This document shows, piece by piece, positions 19,209 through 28,392 of a stretch of DNA of 64,000 nucleotides. The DNA comes from Pseudomonadota bacterium (GTDB taxonomy: Bacteria; Pseudomonadota; Alphaproteobacteria; Acetobacterales; Acetobacteraceae): NCBI GenBank assembly GCA_021798915.1, contig JAJZBM010000002.1, forward strand, positions 1 through 64,000, read 5' to 3'. A program made the translations under genes and the position numbers. Every line of letters begins with the position of its first letter. Position 1 is the stretch's first letter. The notes beneath the pieces were generated by a model. That model worked only from the letters and a program-made list of their open reading frames with translations, did no database searches and was not told the origin of the DNA.

Positions 19209-20257
19209 GTCTCGACCCGAAACTCGACCGCATCGAGGCGCGGGCCGAGGAGCTGCGGGCGGCGCTGAGTGCCGGGCTCGGCGGCGAGGCATTCGGCCAG
19301 GCATCGAAAGAACTCGCCGAGCTGGCGCCGCTGGTCGGCCGCATCGCCGAGCTTCGTGCCAGTGAGCGGGCGCGCGCCGAGGCCGCGGCCTTGCGCGCCG
19401 ATCCCGAACTCGCCCCGCTCGCCGAGGCCGAACTCGCCGCCCTCGATGCCCGCATCCCGGTGCTGTTGCGTGAAATCCAGATCGCGTTATTGCCGCGCGA
19501 CGAAGCCGATGAGCGCGCCGCCATCCTCGAAATCCGCCCCGCCGCCGGCGGCGACGAAGCCGCCCTCTTCGCCGCCGAACTTTTCACCGCCTATCAGCGC
19601 CATGCCGAGGGACGGGGCTGGCGCTTCGAGATTCTCGATTACAATGCGACCGAACTCGGCGGCCTCAAGGAAGGCATCGCCGAGATCACCGGGCGTTCGG
19701 TGTTCGCGCGGCTCAAATACGAATCCGGCGTCCATCGTGTCCAGCGCGTGCCGGCGACCGAGAGCCAGGGGCGCATCCACACCTCGACCGTCACCGTCGC
19801 CGTTCTTCCCGAGGCCGAGGAGGTCGATGTCGCGATCAACGATGCCGATCTCCGCGTCGACGTCTATCGCGCTTCCGGCGCCGGCGGCCAGCATGTCAAC
19901 AAAACCGAAAGCGCTGTCCGCATCACACATCTGCCGAGCGGCATCGTGGTCACCATGCAGGACGAGAAGAGCCAGCACAAGAACCGCGCCAAGGCGATGA
20001 AAATCCTCCGCGCCCGGCTTTACGAGCAGCAGCGCGCCCGCGCCCACGCGACCCGCGCCGCCGATCGCCGCGCCCAGGTCGGCACCGGCGACCGCAGCGA
20101 ACGCATCCGCACCTATAATTTCCCGCAAGGCCGCGTCACCGACCATCGCATCAATCTCACGCTGCACAAGATCGACCGGGTCATGGCTGGCGAGTTCGAC
20201 GAGATCATCGACGCGCTCGCCGCCGAGGATCAGGCGGCACGGCTCGCCGAGACATAG
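19205..20257 (+). CDS. prfA: Peptide chain release factor 1
   Basis: RF1 (350 residues) ends translation at UAA and UAG. The codon-recognition tripeptide PAT occurs in [14 protein letters not shown], and the catalytic GGQ in [19 protein letters not shown], followed by [15 protein letters not shown]. The start is a TTG at 19205 that overlaps the hisS stop (TTGA); the N-terminus [20 protein letters not shown] matches the family, so the rare start is credible and implies coupling. prmC, the methyltransferase for the GGQ glutamine that usually follows prfA, is not next here. Confidence 0.95.
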   Translation: MSLDPKLDRIEARAEELRAALSAGLGGEAFGQASKELAELAPLVGRIAELRASERARAEAAALRADPELAPLAEAELAALDARIPVLLREIQIALLPRDEADERAAILEIRPAAGGDEAALFAAELFTAYQRHAEGRGWRFEILDYNATELGGLKEGIAEITGRSVFARLKYESGVHRVQRVPATESQGRIHTSTVTVAVLPEAEEVDVAINDADLRVDVYRASGAGGQHVNKTESAVRITHLPSGIVVTMQDEKSQHKNRAKAMKILRARLYEQQRARAHATRAADRRAQVGTGDRSERIRTYNFPQGRVTDHRINLTLHKIDRVMAGEFDEIIDALAAEDQAARLAET

Positions 20258-20321
20258 ACTCGCCGGCGAACGCGGCGCGCGCCAGAATGGCGGGATAAGT
20301 AAGACCGCAGGGAATGAAACG

Positions 20322-21878
20322 ATGACATGGCAACCGGAACTCGACGAATTGGGCCGTCGCGAGGCTTTCGCGCGGGCGCTGGGCGGGGCGGACAAAGTCG
20401 CGCGCCAGCACGAAGCCGGGCGCCTCGATGTGCGCGAGCGGATCGAGGCCTGTCTCGACCCCGGCAGTTTTCATGAAATCGGCGCGATCGCCGGGCGCGC
20501 GCGCTATGATCGGCATAACGAACTCACCGGCTTCACGCCGTCGAACTGCGTTTTCGGCCGCGGCACCGTCGCCGGCCGCCCGGTGGTCATCGTCGGCGAT
20601 GATTTCACCGTGCGCGGCGGCTCGGCGGATGCGACGATCCGCGAGAAGCCGCAAATGGCCGAGCGCATGGCGATGGAATTCCGCCTGCCGATCATCCGCC
20701 TGATCGAGGGCTCGGGCGGCGGCGGCTCGGTCAAGACGATCGAGACCACGGGCCGCGCCAATCTCCCGGGCGGGGTGAATTCGGCTTACGGATTTTATCT
20801 GACGACGGCGAGCCTCGCGGTGGTGCCTGTCGTGGCGCTCGGGCTCGGCTCGGTCGCCGGGCTCGGGGCGGCGCGGGTCGCGGCCAGCCATTATTCGGTG
20901 ATGACGACGTCTTCCGCCATGTTCGTCGCCGGCCCGCCGGTGGTCGCGCGGCTCGGGCAGACTCTGGACAAAGCGGAGCTCGGCGGCGCCGATATCCAGA
21001 CGCGGAGCGGCGCCGTTGATGACGCGGTCGCGACCGAGGCGGAAGCCTTCGCGCGCGCCCGGCGATTCCTGTCCTATCTGCCGAACTCGGTGTTCGAACT
21101 GCCGCCGGTGGTGGCGAGCGAAGACGATCCGGCGCGCCGCGACGAGAGCCTGCTTTCGGTCATTCCGCGTGATCCGCGCAAAGTCTACAAAATGCGCCCG
21201 ATCATCGAAACACTGTTCGATCGCGGCAGTTTCTTCGAGATTGGGGCGCATTTCGGGCGCCCGATCATCACCGGCCTCGCGCGGCTCGAAGGGCGGCCGG
21301 TCGCGCTGCTGGCGAGCGATCCGTTCCATTACGGCGGCTCGTGGACGGCGGCGGCGTGCCAGAAAATCACCCGTCTCGTCGATCTCGCCGAGGTCTTTCA
21401 CCTGCCGGTCGTGCATCTCGTCGATTGCCCCGGCTTCATGATCGGGCTGGAGGCCGAGAAGACGGCGACGATCCGCCATGGCGTGCGCGCGATGGCGGCG
21501 ATCAACCAATGCACCGTGCCGTGGTGCAGCATCATTCTGCGCAATGTCTTTGGCGTCGCCGGCGCCATTCATCAGCCGGCCGGGCGGCTCGCGCTGCGCT
21601 ACGCCTGGCCTTCGGCGCGTTGGGGCTCGTTGCCGCTCGAGGGCGGGATCGAGGCCGCCTATCGCGCCGATCTCGACGCGGCACCCGACCGCGAAGCAGC
21701 GCTTCACGATATCGAGGCGCGGCTGAATGCGCTCCGCTCGCCGTTTCGCACCGCCGAGGCGTTCTGGGTCGAGGAGATCATCGACCCGCGCGCGACACGC
21801 CCCTTGCTCTGCGAATTTTCCCGCCTCGCCGGCCCGCTGCTCGCGCCGGGTGTGGCGCGTTTCGCCATCCGGCCTTAG
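20322..21878 (+). CDS. Acyl-CoA carboxylase carboxyltransferase subunit
   Basis: A 518-residue protein of the crotonase-like carboxyltransferase family (propionyl-/methylcrotonyl-/acetyl-CoA carboxylase beta type), moving CO2 from carboxybiotin to an acyl-CoA. Both halves are present: the N-domain with VVIVGDDFTVRGGSAD and LIEGSGGGGSVKT, and the C-domain with DCPGFMIGLEAEKTATIRHG and FGVAGAIHQPAGR. A small biotin carrier follows 11 nt later, but no biotin carboxylase is near, so that subunit must come from elsewhere. The usual propionyl-CoA signature is altered, so the substrate is unclear. Confidence 0.82.
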   Translation: MTWQPELDELGRREAFARALGGADKVARQHEAGRLDVRERIEACLDPGSFHEIGAIAGRARYDRHNELTGFTPSNCVFGRGTVAGRPVVIVGDDFTVRGGSADATIREKPQMAERMAMEFRLPIIRLIEGSGGGGSVKTIETTGRANLPGGVNSAYGFYLTTASLAVVPVVALGLGSVAGLGAARVAASHYSVMTTSSAMFVAGPPVVARLGQTLDKAELGGADIQTRSGAVDDAVATEAEAFARARRFLSYLPNSVFELPPVVASEDDPARRDESLLSVIPRDPRKVYKMRPIIETLFDRGSFFEIGAHFGRPIITGLARLEGRPVALLASDPFHYGGSWTAAACQKITRLVDLAEVFHLPVVHLVDCPGFMIGLEAEKTATIRHGVRAMAAINQCTVPWCSIILRNVFGVAGAIHQPAGRLALRYAWPSARWGSLPLEGGIEAAYRADLDAAPDREAALHDIEARLNALRSPFRTAEAFWVEEIIDPRATRPLLCEFSRLAGPLLAPGVARFAIRP

Positions 21879-21889
21879 GAGAATTGCCG

Positions 21890-22114
21890 ATGTCCGCAGT
21901 CAAACTCTGCTCGGAACTCGATGCGGTGGTTTTTCGCATCGTTGTCGCCGAAGGTGATCGGGTCGCCGCCGGCGAGACGTTGTTGTTGCTCGAATCGATG
22001 AAGATGGAAATTCCGGTGGCAGCGCCTGCGGCGGGCCGGGTCGCCGCGATTCTGGTGCATGAAGCGGATCTGGTGGGCGAGGGCGATACGCTGATGCTGT
22101 TCGTATCCGACTGA
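21890..22114 (+). CDS. Free biotin carrier domain protein
   Basis: A 74-residue single biotinyl domain with the biotinylation motif ESMKMEI (K38), flanked by the usual EGDRVAAGETLLLLE and VAAPAAGRVAAILV strands. It carries CO2 between a biotin carboxylase and the carboxyltransferase just upstream. GGAG lies 7 nt before ATG 21890. Free carriers this short occur next to three-component acyl-CoA or oxaloacetate-type carboxylases. It almost certainly works with the preceding gene. Confidence 0.88.
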   Translation: MSAVKLCSELDAVVFRIVVAEGDRVAAGETLLLLESMKMEIPVAAPAAGRVAAILVHEADLVGEGDTLMLFVSD

Positions 22115-22295
22115 GTGCGGGCCGGTCGCAGCGCGGGTCATCACCATGGCGTGATCACGCCGCGCGCGGGTGATCGTCCCCCAGCATAGACCCATGCGGC
22201 GGGTGGCGGCGTCTTGCCAATCTGGCGGTTTACGTGTCTTGTAAAGAGAGAAGAGAAGCCGGCCATGGGACCGGCGCGTCAGGGGGAAACGGTCA

Positions 22296-23576
22296 ATGAC
22301 AGATCTTCACAGCGCGCGTTTTGTCGGGGCGAGCCGCATCGGGCGGCGCGCGGTCATCAGGGCCGGTGCCGCCATCGGGCTCGCGCAACTCGCTTCCCCC
22401 TTCATTCTGCGCGGCGCCCGCGGCGACACGCCGCTGCGGATCGGCATGATCGATCCGTTGACCGGCGCCTATGCCGCGCCGGCGCGAAACGAGGTGATGG
22501 GCGCGCAGCTCGCGGTTTCGCGCCTCAATGCGGCGGGCGGGGTATTGGGGCGGCCGCTTGAACTTCTGGTTGAAGATTCGGCGAATGATGTCGGCACCGG
22601 GGTGCAAAAAGCGCGCAAGCTGGTCGAGCGCGATCATGTCGATTTCCTGATCGGCGACGTGAACTCGGCGGTCGCGCAGGCGATCGCGCAGGTGGCGATG
22701 GAGAACAAGATTCTTCACATCGTCTCCGGCGGCCATACCGACACCATCACCGGCACGGATTGCAAGTGGAACGTCTATCGCGTCTGCAACACGACGCGCA
22801 TGGAATCGAACGCCGTTTCCGACATTCTGTTCAAGAAATATGGCAAGAAATGGCACTTCATCACGCCGGACTATACGTTCGGCCACACCTTGCAGGCGGC
22901 GCTCGAGGTCAATCTCAAGCGTCTCGGCGGCATCGAGACCGGCGCCGAGCTGACGCCGCTCGGCACCACCGATTTCTCCGCCTATCTGATCAAGGCGCGC
23001 GCCGCCAATCCCGATGTGATCATTCTGCTCGTGCAAGGCCAGGACATGGTCAATTGCCTGAAGCAGATCGTTCAGTTCGGCATCAACAAGGAAGTTCCGA
23101 TCGCCGGGACGCAGCAGGAATTGGAATCGCTGGAGGGCCTGCCTTCGGAGGCGCGCATCGGCACCTGGATGTTCGAATGGTACTGGAATCAGCCGGGCGT
23201 TCCCCATCTGCCGGAATTCATCGCCGATATCCGCAAGGTCAATAAGGGGCGCGTGCCGACCGCGCGCCACTGGTTCGGCTTCACCTCGGTGATGACCATG
23301 GGGCTGGTCGCGGCGCAGGAGAAAACCACCGACGCGGTGAAGCTCGCGCACGCGCTCAGTGATTTCGAGCTGCCGCCGGAGGTGAAGCTGCAGCCGAACA
23401 AGGTCTATTACCGCGCCGGCGACCATCAGCTCATGCTCTCGGCCTTCATCGGCCAGGCGCAGGCAAAGGGAAAAGACGACCCGGACGATCTGTTCGCGGT
23501 CGATCAGGTCGTCGCCGGCGATGCCGTCGCGCCGCCGGTCGCCGATACCGGCTGCACGCTGCACTGGCCGGCGTGA
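22296..23576 (+). CDS. ABC transporter substrate-binding protein, branched-chain amino acid type
   Basis: A 426-residue periplasmic binding protein (Peripla_BP_6, LivJ-like). The N-terminus SRIGRRAVIRAGAAIGLAQL looks like a twin-arginine signal, so export in folded form is likely. The mature part starts near LRIGMIDPLTGAYAAPARNE, and the family patches RLNAAGGVLGRPLELLVEDS and VSGGHTDTITG follow. It heads a complete five-gene LivJHMGF-type cassette. The ligand could be an amino acid, amide or a related small molecule; a ureidoglycolate lyase gene at the other end of the cassette hints at a purine-nitrogen role, but weakly. Confidence 0.88.
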   Translation: MTDLHSARFVGASRIGRRAVIRAGAAIGLAQLASPFILRGARGDTPLRIGMIDPLTGAYAAPARNEVMGAQLAVSRLNAAGGVLGRPLELLVEDSANDVGTGVQKARKLVERDHVDFLIGDVNSAVAQAIAQVAMENKILHIVSGGHTDTITGTDCKWNVYRVCNTTRMESNAVSDILFKKYGKKWHFITPDYTFGHTLQAALEVNLKRLGGIETGAELTPLGTTDFSAYLIKARAANPDVIILLVQGQDMVNCLKQIVQFGINKEVPIAGTQQELESLEGLPSEARIGTWMFEWYWNQPGVPHLPEFIADIRKVNKGRVPTARHWFGFTSVMTMGLVAAQEKTTDAVKLAHALSDFELPPEVKLQPNKVYYRAGDHQLMLSAFIGQAQAKGKDDPDDLFAVDQVVAGDAVAPPVADTGCTLHWPA

Positions 23577-23610
23577 CGCGGGCCGACGGCGAAGGACGGT
23601 TACGGCGCCC

Positions 23611-24480
23611 ATGCTCCAATTATTGCTGTTCAATGTCACCAACGGCCTGATCATCGGCGCGTTCTACGTGCTGATGGCGCTCGGGCTGTCGCTCATTCTC
23701 AACCTTTCCGGGGTGATCAATTTCGCGCATGGCGGGTTTCTCGTGCTCGGCGGCTATCTCGCTTATACGCTGACGCCATTTCTCGGCTTCTGGGGCGCGC
23801 TGATCGTCGCCCCGCTGCTCACCGCCGCGATCGGCATGGCCATCGAGCAGACGCTGATCCGCCGGCTCTACGGGCGCGATCCACTCTACAGCCTGCTGCT
23901 GACCTTCGGCCTCGCGTATATTTTCGAGGATGTCACGCGCTATGTCTGGGGCGCGCAGGGTCTGCCGGTGACGATCCCCGCCTTTCTCGGCCGGCCGGTG
24001 AGCCCGGCATTTTTCTTCATCACCTATTATCGCCTGTTCATGGTGGCGGTCGCGGCGGCGGTGGTGCTGTTTTTGTTTCTGCTGCTGCGTCATAGTCGGG
24101 TCGGCGTTCGTATCCGCGCCGGCACCCTCGATCTCGAAACGGTCTCGACACTCGGCGTCAATGTCGGGCGGTTGCGCGCGTTCAATTTCGCGCTCGGCAT
24201 CTTCCTCGCCGGGCTTTCGGGGGTTCTGGCCGGGGGACAGCTCGGGCTCGACCCGACGATGGGCGCCGGACTCTTGATGCCGAGCTTCATCGCCATCATC
24301 ATCGGCGGGGTCGGCAGCCTGCCCGGAACCCTGGTCGGCGGCCTGCTGATCGGGGTCGCCTCCGGGGTCACGGCGGTATTCTTCCCCTCGGCAAGCGAAG
24401 CCGTGATGTATGTCCTGATGGCGCTCGTCCTGCTCGCCCGGCCGCGCGGGCTGATGGGCGAGGAAGGGCTGTTGACATGA
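23611..24480 (+). CDS. livH: Branched-chain-type ABC transporter permease LivH
   Basis: 289 residues with about eight membrane helices. LSLILNLSGVINFAHG, MAIEQTLIRRLYGRDPLYSLLLTFGLA and the EAA-like loop GTLDLETVSTLGVNVGRLRAFNFALG are typical of LivH. ATG 23611 is chosen from the family N-terminus; there is only a weak ribosome binding site. It overlaps livM by four bases. With LivM it forms the membrane channel. Confidence 0.92.
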   Translation: MLQLLLFNVTNGLIIGAFYVLMALGLSLILNLSGVINFAHGGFLVLGGYLAYTLTPFLGFWGALIVAPLLTAAIGMAIEQTLIRRLYGRDPLYSLLLTFGLAYIFEDVTRYVWGAQGLPVTIPAFLGRPVSPAFFFITYYRLFMVAVAAAVVLFLFLLLRHSRVGVRIRAGTLDLETVSTLGVNVGRLRAFNFALGIFLAGLSGVLAGGQLGLDPTMGAGLLMPSFIAIIIGGVGSLPGTLVGGLLIGVASGVTAVFFPSASEAVMYVLMALVLLARPRGLMGEEGLLT

Positions 24481-25433
24481 GGGAAAGCGGCCGGACGCAT
24501 CCGGCGGTGCTCGTCGCGATCTGGATGGTGCTGCTGCTCGCCCCCGCCTGGCTCGGCCTCGTCGGCGGCTACACGGCGCTCGGCGCGCGTGTCCTGGTGC
24601 TCGGCCTCGCCGCGATGTCGCTCAACTTCCTGCTCGGCTTCACCGGCGTTCTTTCCTTCGGCCATGCCGCCTGGTTCGGGCTTGGCGCCTATGGCACCGG
24701 CCTCACGCTGAAATTTGTTGCCGCCAGCACGCCGCTTGCGCTGCTCGCGGGGACGCTGCTCGGCGGCGTGCTCGGCGCGGCGCTCGGCGCCCTGATCGCC
24801 CATCGGCGGGGCATCTATTTCGCCATGGTGACGATCGCCTTCGGACAGGTGTTCTATTACATCGCCTATCGCTGGAACGCGCTGACCGGCGGCGATGACG
24901 GCCTGCGCGGCTTCTCGCGCCAGAATCTCGCGATCGGGCCGTGGTCGGTCGATATCGTCGCGAATGGTGTCGCCTTCTATTATTTCGTGCTGATCTGTTT
25001 CGCCGCCATCGTCGCCATCATGGCGCTGCTCCTCCGTTCGCCGTTCGGCCATACGCTGGTCGCGATCCGCGAAAACGAGCGGCGGGCGCGGTTTCTCGGC
25101 ATCCCGGTCGAGTTCCATATCTGGGCGGCGTTCGCGCTCTCCTGCGTCTTCATCAGCTTCGCCGGCGGGCTTTATGCGCTGCTCAATAATTTCGCCGATC
25201 CCAACAACCTCCATTACAGCCTCTCCGGCGATCTCGTGATCATGGCGGTTCTGGGCGGCATGCGGAGCTTCTGGGGGCCGCTGCTCGGTGCGGCGGTATT
25301 CGTCGTGCTGCAGGATTACGTCTCCAGCCTGACCACCAACTGGATGTCCTTCGTCGGCCTCCTGTTCGTCTTGGTGGTGCTGTTTTTCCCGCGTGGGCTG
25401 CTTGGCGTTTTGCGCGGGAAGTCACCGGCGTGA
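24477..25433 (+). CDS. livM: Branched-chain-type ABC transporter permease LivM
   Basis: 318 residues, about nine to ten membrane helices, with the LivM hallmarks LNFLLGFTGVLSFGHAAWFG, YFAMVTIAFGQVFYYIA, TGGDDGLRGF and the loop IRENERRARFLGIPVEFH. The start lies in the livH stop (ATGA). The stop is shared with the next start (GTGA). Confidence 0.92.
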   Translation: MRESGRTHPAVLVAIWMVLLLAPAWLGLVGGYTALGARVLVLGLAAMSLNFLLGFTGVLSFGHAAWFGLGAYGTGLTLKFVAASTPLALLAGTLLGGVLGAALGALIAHRRGIYFAMVTIAFGQVFYYIAYRWNALTGGDDGLRGFSRQNLAIGPWSVDIVANGVAFYYFVLICFAAIVAIMALLLRSPFGHTLVAIRENERRARFLGIPVEFHIWAAFALSCVFISFAGGLYALLNNFADPNNLHYSLSGDLVIMAVLGGMRSFWGPLLGAAVFVVLQDYVSSLTTNWMSFVGLLFVLVVLFFPRGLLGVLRGKSPA

Positions 25434-26235
25434 GCCTTCTCGAAGTGCGCGCGGCGAGCAAGAGCTTCGGCAGCCTTGCCGCGGTGCGCGCCGTCTCGCT
25501 CCGCGTCGCGGCGGGCGAATTGCGCGCCGTGATCGGCCCGAACGGCGCCGGCAAGACGACGTTCTTCAATCTGATCACCGGCGCGCTCCGCCCGACCGCC
25601 GGCGCGATCCTGTTCGACGGGCGCGATATCACCGCGATTCCGGCCTGGCGGCGGGTGGTGCTCGGCATGGCGCGGACCTTCCAGATCACCGAGATTTTTC
25701 CCGAACTCACGCTCGCCGAAAATCTCCGCGTCGCGGTCGAGACCGCCGCCGGCCTGCGGCTTCGCCCGTGGATCAGCCGCGGGGCGGCGGCTTCGGTCCG
25801 CCGGCAGGTGGAGGAGATGCTCGCGCTTGCCGGCCTCGCGCCGAAAGCCGGGCGGCTGGTCGGCGAATTGTCGCATGGCGATCAGCGTGCTGCCGAGATC
25901 GCCATGGCGCTGGCGCTGCGCCCACGCCTTCTCCTCCTCGACGAGCCGACCGCGGGGATGGGCGAGCAGGAAACCTATGACGTGACCCAGCTCGTGCGCC
26001 GCCTGCATCGCGATTGCAACCTCACTATCGTACTGATCGAGCATGACATGCGGGTCGTTTTCCACCTCGCCGACCGCATCGCGGTGCTCGACCAGGGCGC
26101 CCTGATCGCCGACGGCACGCCCGACGAGATCGCCGCCGACAGAACCGTGCAGGCGGCCTATCTCGGTCAAGCCGCTGAAGCAGGGGCCGCTGACGCAGGG
26201 GCCGCTGAAGCAGGGGCCGCCGAAGCGGGGGCAGC

Positions 26236-26239
<4 letters not shown>
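25430..26239 (+). CDS. livG: Branched-chain-type ABC transporter ATPase LivG
   Basis: 269 residues. Walker A GPNGAGKTTF, the switch Q-loop in ARTFQITEIFPELT, the signature LSHGDQRAAEIAMAL (LSHGD in place of the classic LSGGQ), Walker B LLLLDEPTAGMG and the H-loop IEHDM are all present. The start is GTG 25430 inside the livM stop. The C-terminus carries an extra repetitive tail (AAEAG x4) not part of the fold. It pairs with LivF. Confidence 0.93.
26171..26230 (+). repeat. Four 15-bp tandem repeats at the 3' end of livG
   Basis: Units of GCCGCTGAAGCAGGG (26171, 26186, 26201, 26216; the second and fourth vary by one or two bases) code for AAEAG/AADAG and run up to the livF start. The tail length may vary by slippage without changing either gene's frame. 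Confidence 0.88.
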
Positions 26240-26985
<746 letters not shown>

Positions 26986-26991
26986 GGCGGT

Positions 26992-27462
26992 TCAGGCGGC
27001 GATGGTCAGCGTCACGAGAGGGGCAAAAAACTCGGTATCGCCGTCATCGCCGGCCCGGAAGGTGAGGATCGCGAAAAAACCCGGCGCGTCGAGCGCGGTC
27101 AACGGATGGTGCCAGACGCCGCGGCGATAGGTGACCGCCTGATCACCGCTGGCGGCGAAGGCCTGCGCCGCCGCGAGATCGGGGGCGCCGCCCGGATCGG
27201 CGGGGGCGACGAGGATCAGCGCGCGCGTCACGGCAAGCGGGATGAAGCTCTGTGAATTGCCCGGATGGCGCTCGAACAGCTTCGCCGCGAGCGGGAGCGG
27301 GCGCAGTGCCGCGGTGGTGAAATCGACATGCAGCCGTGCCGCCGCCCGCACATTCTCGATCTCCGCGACCAGCCGAATCGGGTCGGCACCAGGGGTAAGG
27401 GTGGTGACGGTGCCGAAGGGGGCGAAGGCTTCGGGGGTGAGGGGGCGGAGGGTGAGAGTCAT
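26992..27462 (-). CDS. allA: Ureidoglycolate lyase
   Basis: A 156-residue cupin-fold enzyme of the AllA family that splits ureidoglycolate into glyoxylate and urea, the end of purine/allantoin breakdown. LTPEAFAPFGTV at the N-terminus, RHPGNSQSFIPL in the middle and YRRGVWHHPLTAL near 117-129 are the diagnostic blocks. ATG 27462 has AGGAG 6 nt upstream. No other allantoin gene is near. It converges on livF with a 6-base gap. Confidence 0.88.
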   Translation of the reverse strand: MTLTLRPLTPEAFAPFGTVTTLTPGADPIRLVAEIENVRAAARLHVDFTTAALRPLPLAAKLFERHPGNSQSFIPLAVTRALILVAPADPGGAPDLAAAQAFAASGDQAVTYRRGVWHHPLTALDAPGFFAILTFRAGDDGDTEFFAPLVTLTIAA

Positions 27463-27584
27463 GTCGGTCTCCTGGTGCCGGAAAGGCGACGATGACGAAA
27501 ACAGCCGGCAAGGATTCCCTGCCGGCCATTCCGGATCGCCTTGGCGGATATCGTCACGCAGCCCAGGACGATAGCCTAGCAAAC

Positions 27585-27612
27585 ACCCCCGAGGAAAGCC
27601 GTCCTCGGGGGT
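27585..27612 (-). terminator. Hairpin downstream of the first PEP-CTERM gene
   Basis: ACCCCCGAGGA (27585-27595) pairs perfectly with TCCTCGGGGGT (27602-27612), 6-nt loop. On the minus strand it is followed by GTTT, a weak T-tract. It lies 26 bases past the stop at 27638 and probably ends that transcript. Confidence 0.65.
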
Positions 27613-27619
27613 ATCCGTG

Positions 27620-27636
27620 TGTTCAGTTTTCCGACA
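27620..27636 (-). promoter_or_regulatory. Third copy of the TGTYMAGTTTTCCGAC motif, without a working promoter
   Basis: TGTTCAGTTTTCCGACA, same strand sense as the copies at 28377 and 29325. At the 60-nt distance where those two face sigma-54 promoters, positions 27543-27559 show only a decayed match (the GC and YCGT parts remain). It may be the relic of a lost third unit. Confidence 0.5.
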
Positions 27637-27637
27637 C

Positions 27638-28246
27638 TCAGGCCTTGTTGCGCCGGCGCCGGGCGAGACCGAGGCCGATCAGGCCGCTGCCGAGCAGCGC
27701 GAGCGAGGCCGGCTCGGGGACGGTGTCCGGGCTAGGTGGCGAAGCGAGCGTGCTGCTTCCCGAGTAGGAAATATTGCCGTTGACGGAGGTTTCGGTGTAG
27801 GCGAAAGTTTCGCTCGCCGGACCAGCGGTATAAGTCGGCGTCAACGATCCCGCCGGCGTGAAAGTTCCGAGGGCATAGAGCGCCAGGGTGAAGGAGGTCG
27901 AGTTGTTCCCGCCCGGAGTGACGCTTTCGATGGTCCCGCTGAAAGAGCCGACGCTGCTCGTCCAGCTTACGGTTTCCCCATCCCTCGCTATCAAGGTGAA
28001 ATCCGACACCGGCGTGCCAGAAGTCACCGTACTGAAACCACCGCTTCCGGTCCCGAAGAAGTTAGAGGCATTGTTGATGGTCGCGTCGTAGGTAAGATTG
28101 CTCCCTGTGGGCGATGTCCCGACGGAAACGTCACTCATGGAAATCGAACCACTAATGGCCCCCGCCTGGGCTTTGCCCGGGGCGATGGCCAGCGCTGCCA
28201 CGGCGAGGCCGAGGAAGGCGGCGGTGGAAAGAAGTTTGGTTTTCAT
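27638..28246 (-). CDS. PEP-CTERM surface protein A
   Basis: A 202-residue exported protein. A signal peptide covers about residues 1-28 (hydrophobic TAAFLGLAVAALAIA, cleavage near KAQA-GA). The middle is Ser/Thr/Gly-rich, as in beta-rich surface proteins. It ends with VPEPASLALLGSGLIGLGLA and RRRR (from V176), the PEP-CTERM tripartite sorting tag cut by an exosortase. AAGGA precedes the ATG. The function of the body is unknown. It lies in tandem behind a second PEP-CTERM gene and has its own sigma-54 promoter 54 nt upstream. Confidence 0.9.
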   Translation of the reverse strand: MKTKLLSTAAFLGLAVAALAIAPGKAQAGAISGSISMSDVSVGTSPTGSNLTYDATINNASNFFGTGSGGFSTVTSGTPVSDFTLIARDGETVSWTSSVGSFSGTIESVTPGGNNSTSFTLALYALGTFTPAGSLTPTYTAGPASETFAYTETSVNGNISYSGSSTLASPPSPDTVPEPASLALLGSGLIGLGLARRRRNKA

Positions 28247-28299
28247 CTCGGGCGATCCTTCGTCGAGAGGTTAAGATTATCTAAACATCCAATCCTTTA

Positions 28300-28316
28300 A
28301 GCAGAAACCATGCCAG
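28300..28316 (-). promoter_or_regulatory. Sigma-54 promoter of PEP-CTERM gene A
   Basis: Read on the minus strand: CTGGCATGGTTTCTGCT, against the consensus YTGGCACGRNNNTTGCW, with only two mismatches and the invariant GG and GC exactly 10 nt apart. Transcription would begin near 28288, leaving a leader of about 42 nt. RpoN and an enhancer-binding activator would be required. Confidence 0.78.
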
Positions 28317-28376
28317 ATTAATAAATACAATTAAATCAATTGATTAAATTCAGGCCAAGCCTTGCCGCAAGCCGAG

Positions 28377-28392
28377 TGTTCAGTTTTCCGAC
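28377..28392 (-). promoter_or_regulatory. Candidate upstream activator site for PEP-CTERM gene A
   Basis: TGTTCAGTTTTCCGAC on the plus strand, ending 60 nt from the -24 edge of the promoter at 28300-28316. It also overlaps the stop codon of the upstream PEP-CTERM gene. The same word in the same sense and distance serves the next gene. Confidence 0.7.

Noticed and set aside
22135-22180. Inverted words ATCACC/GGTGAT between the biotin carrier and the binding protein
   Set aside because: Stem of only 6 bp with a long loop and no T-run; not a credible terminator or operator.
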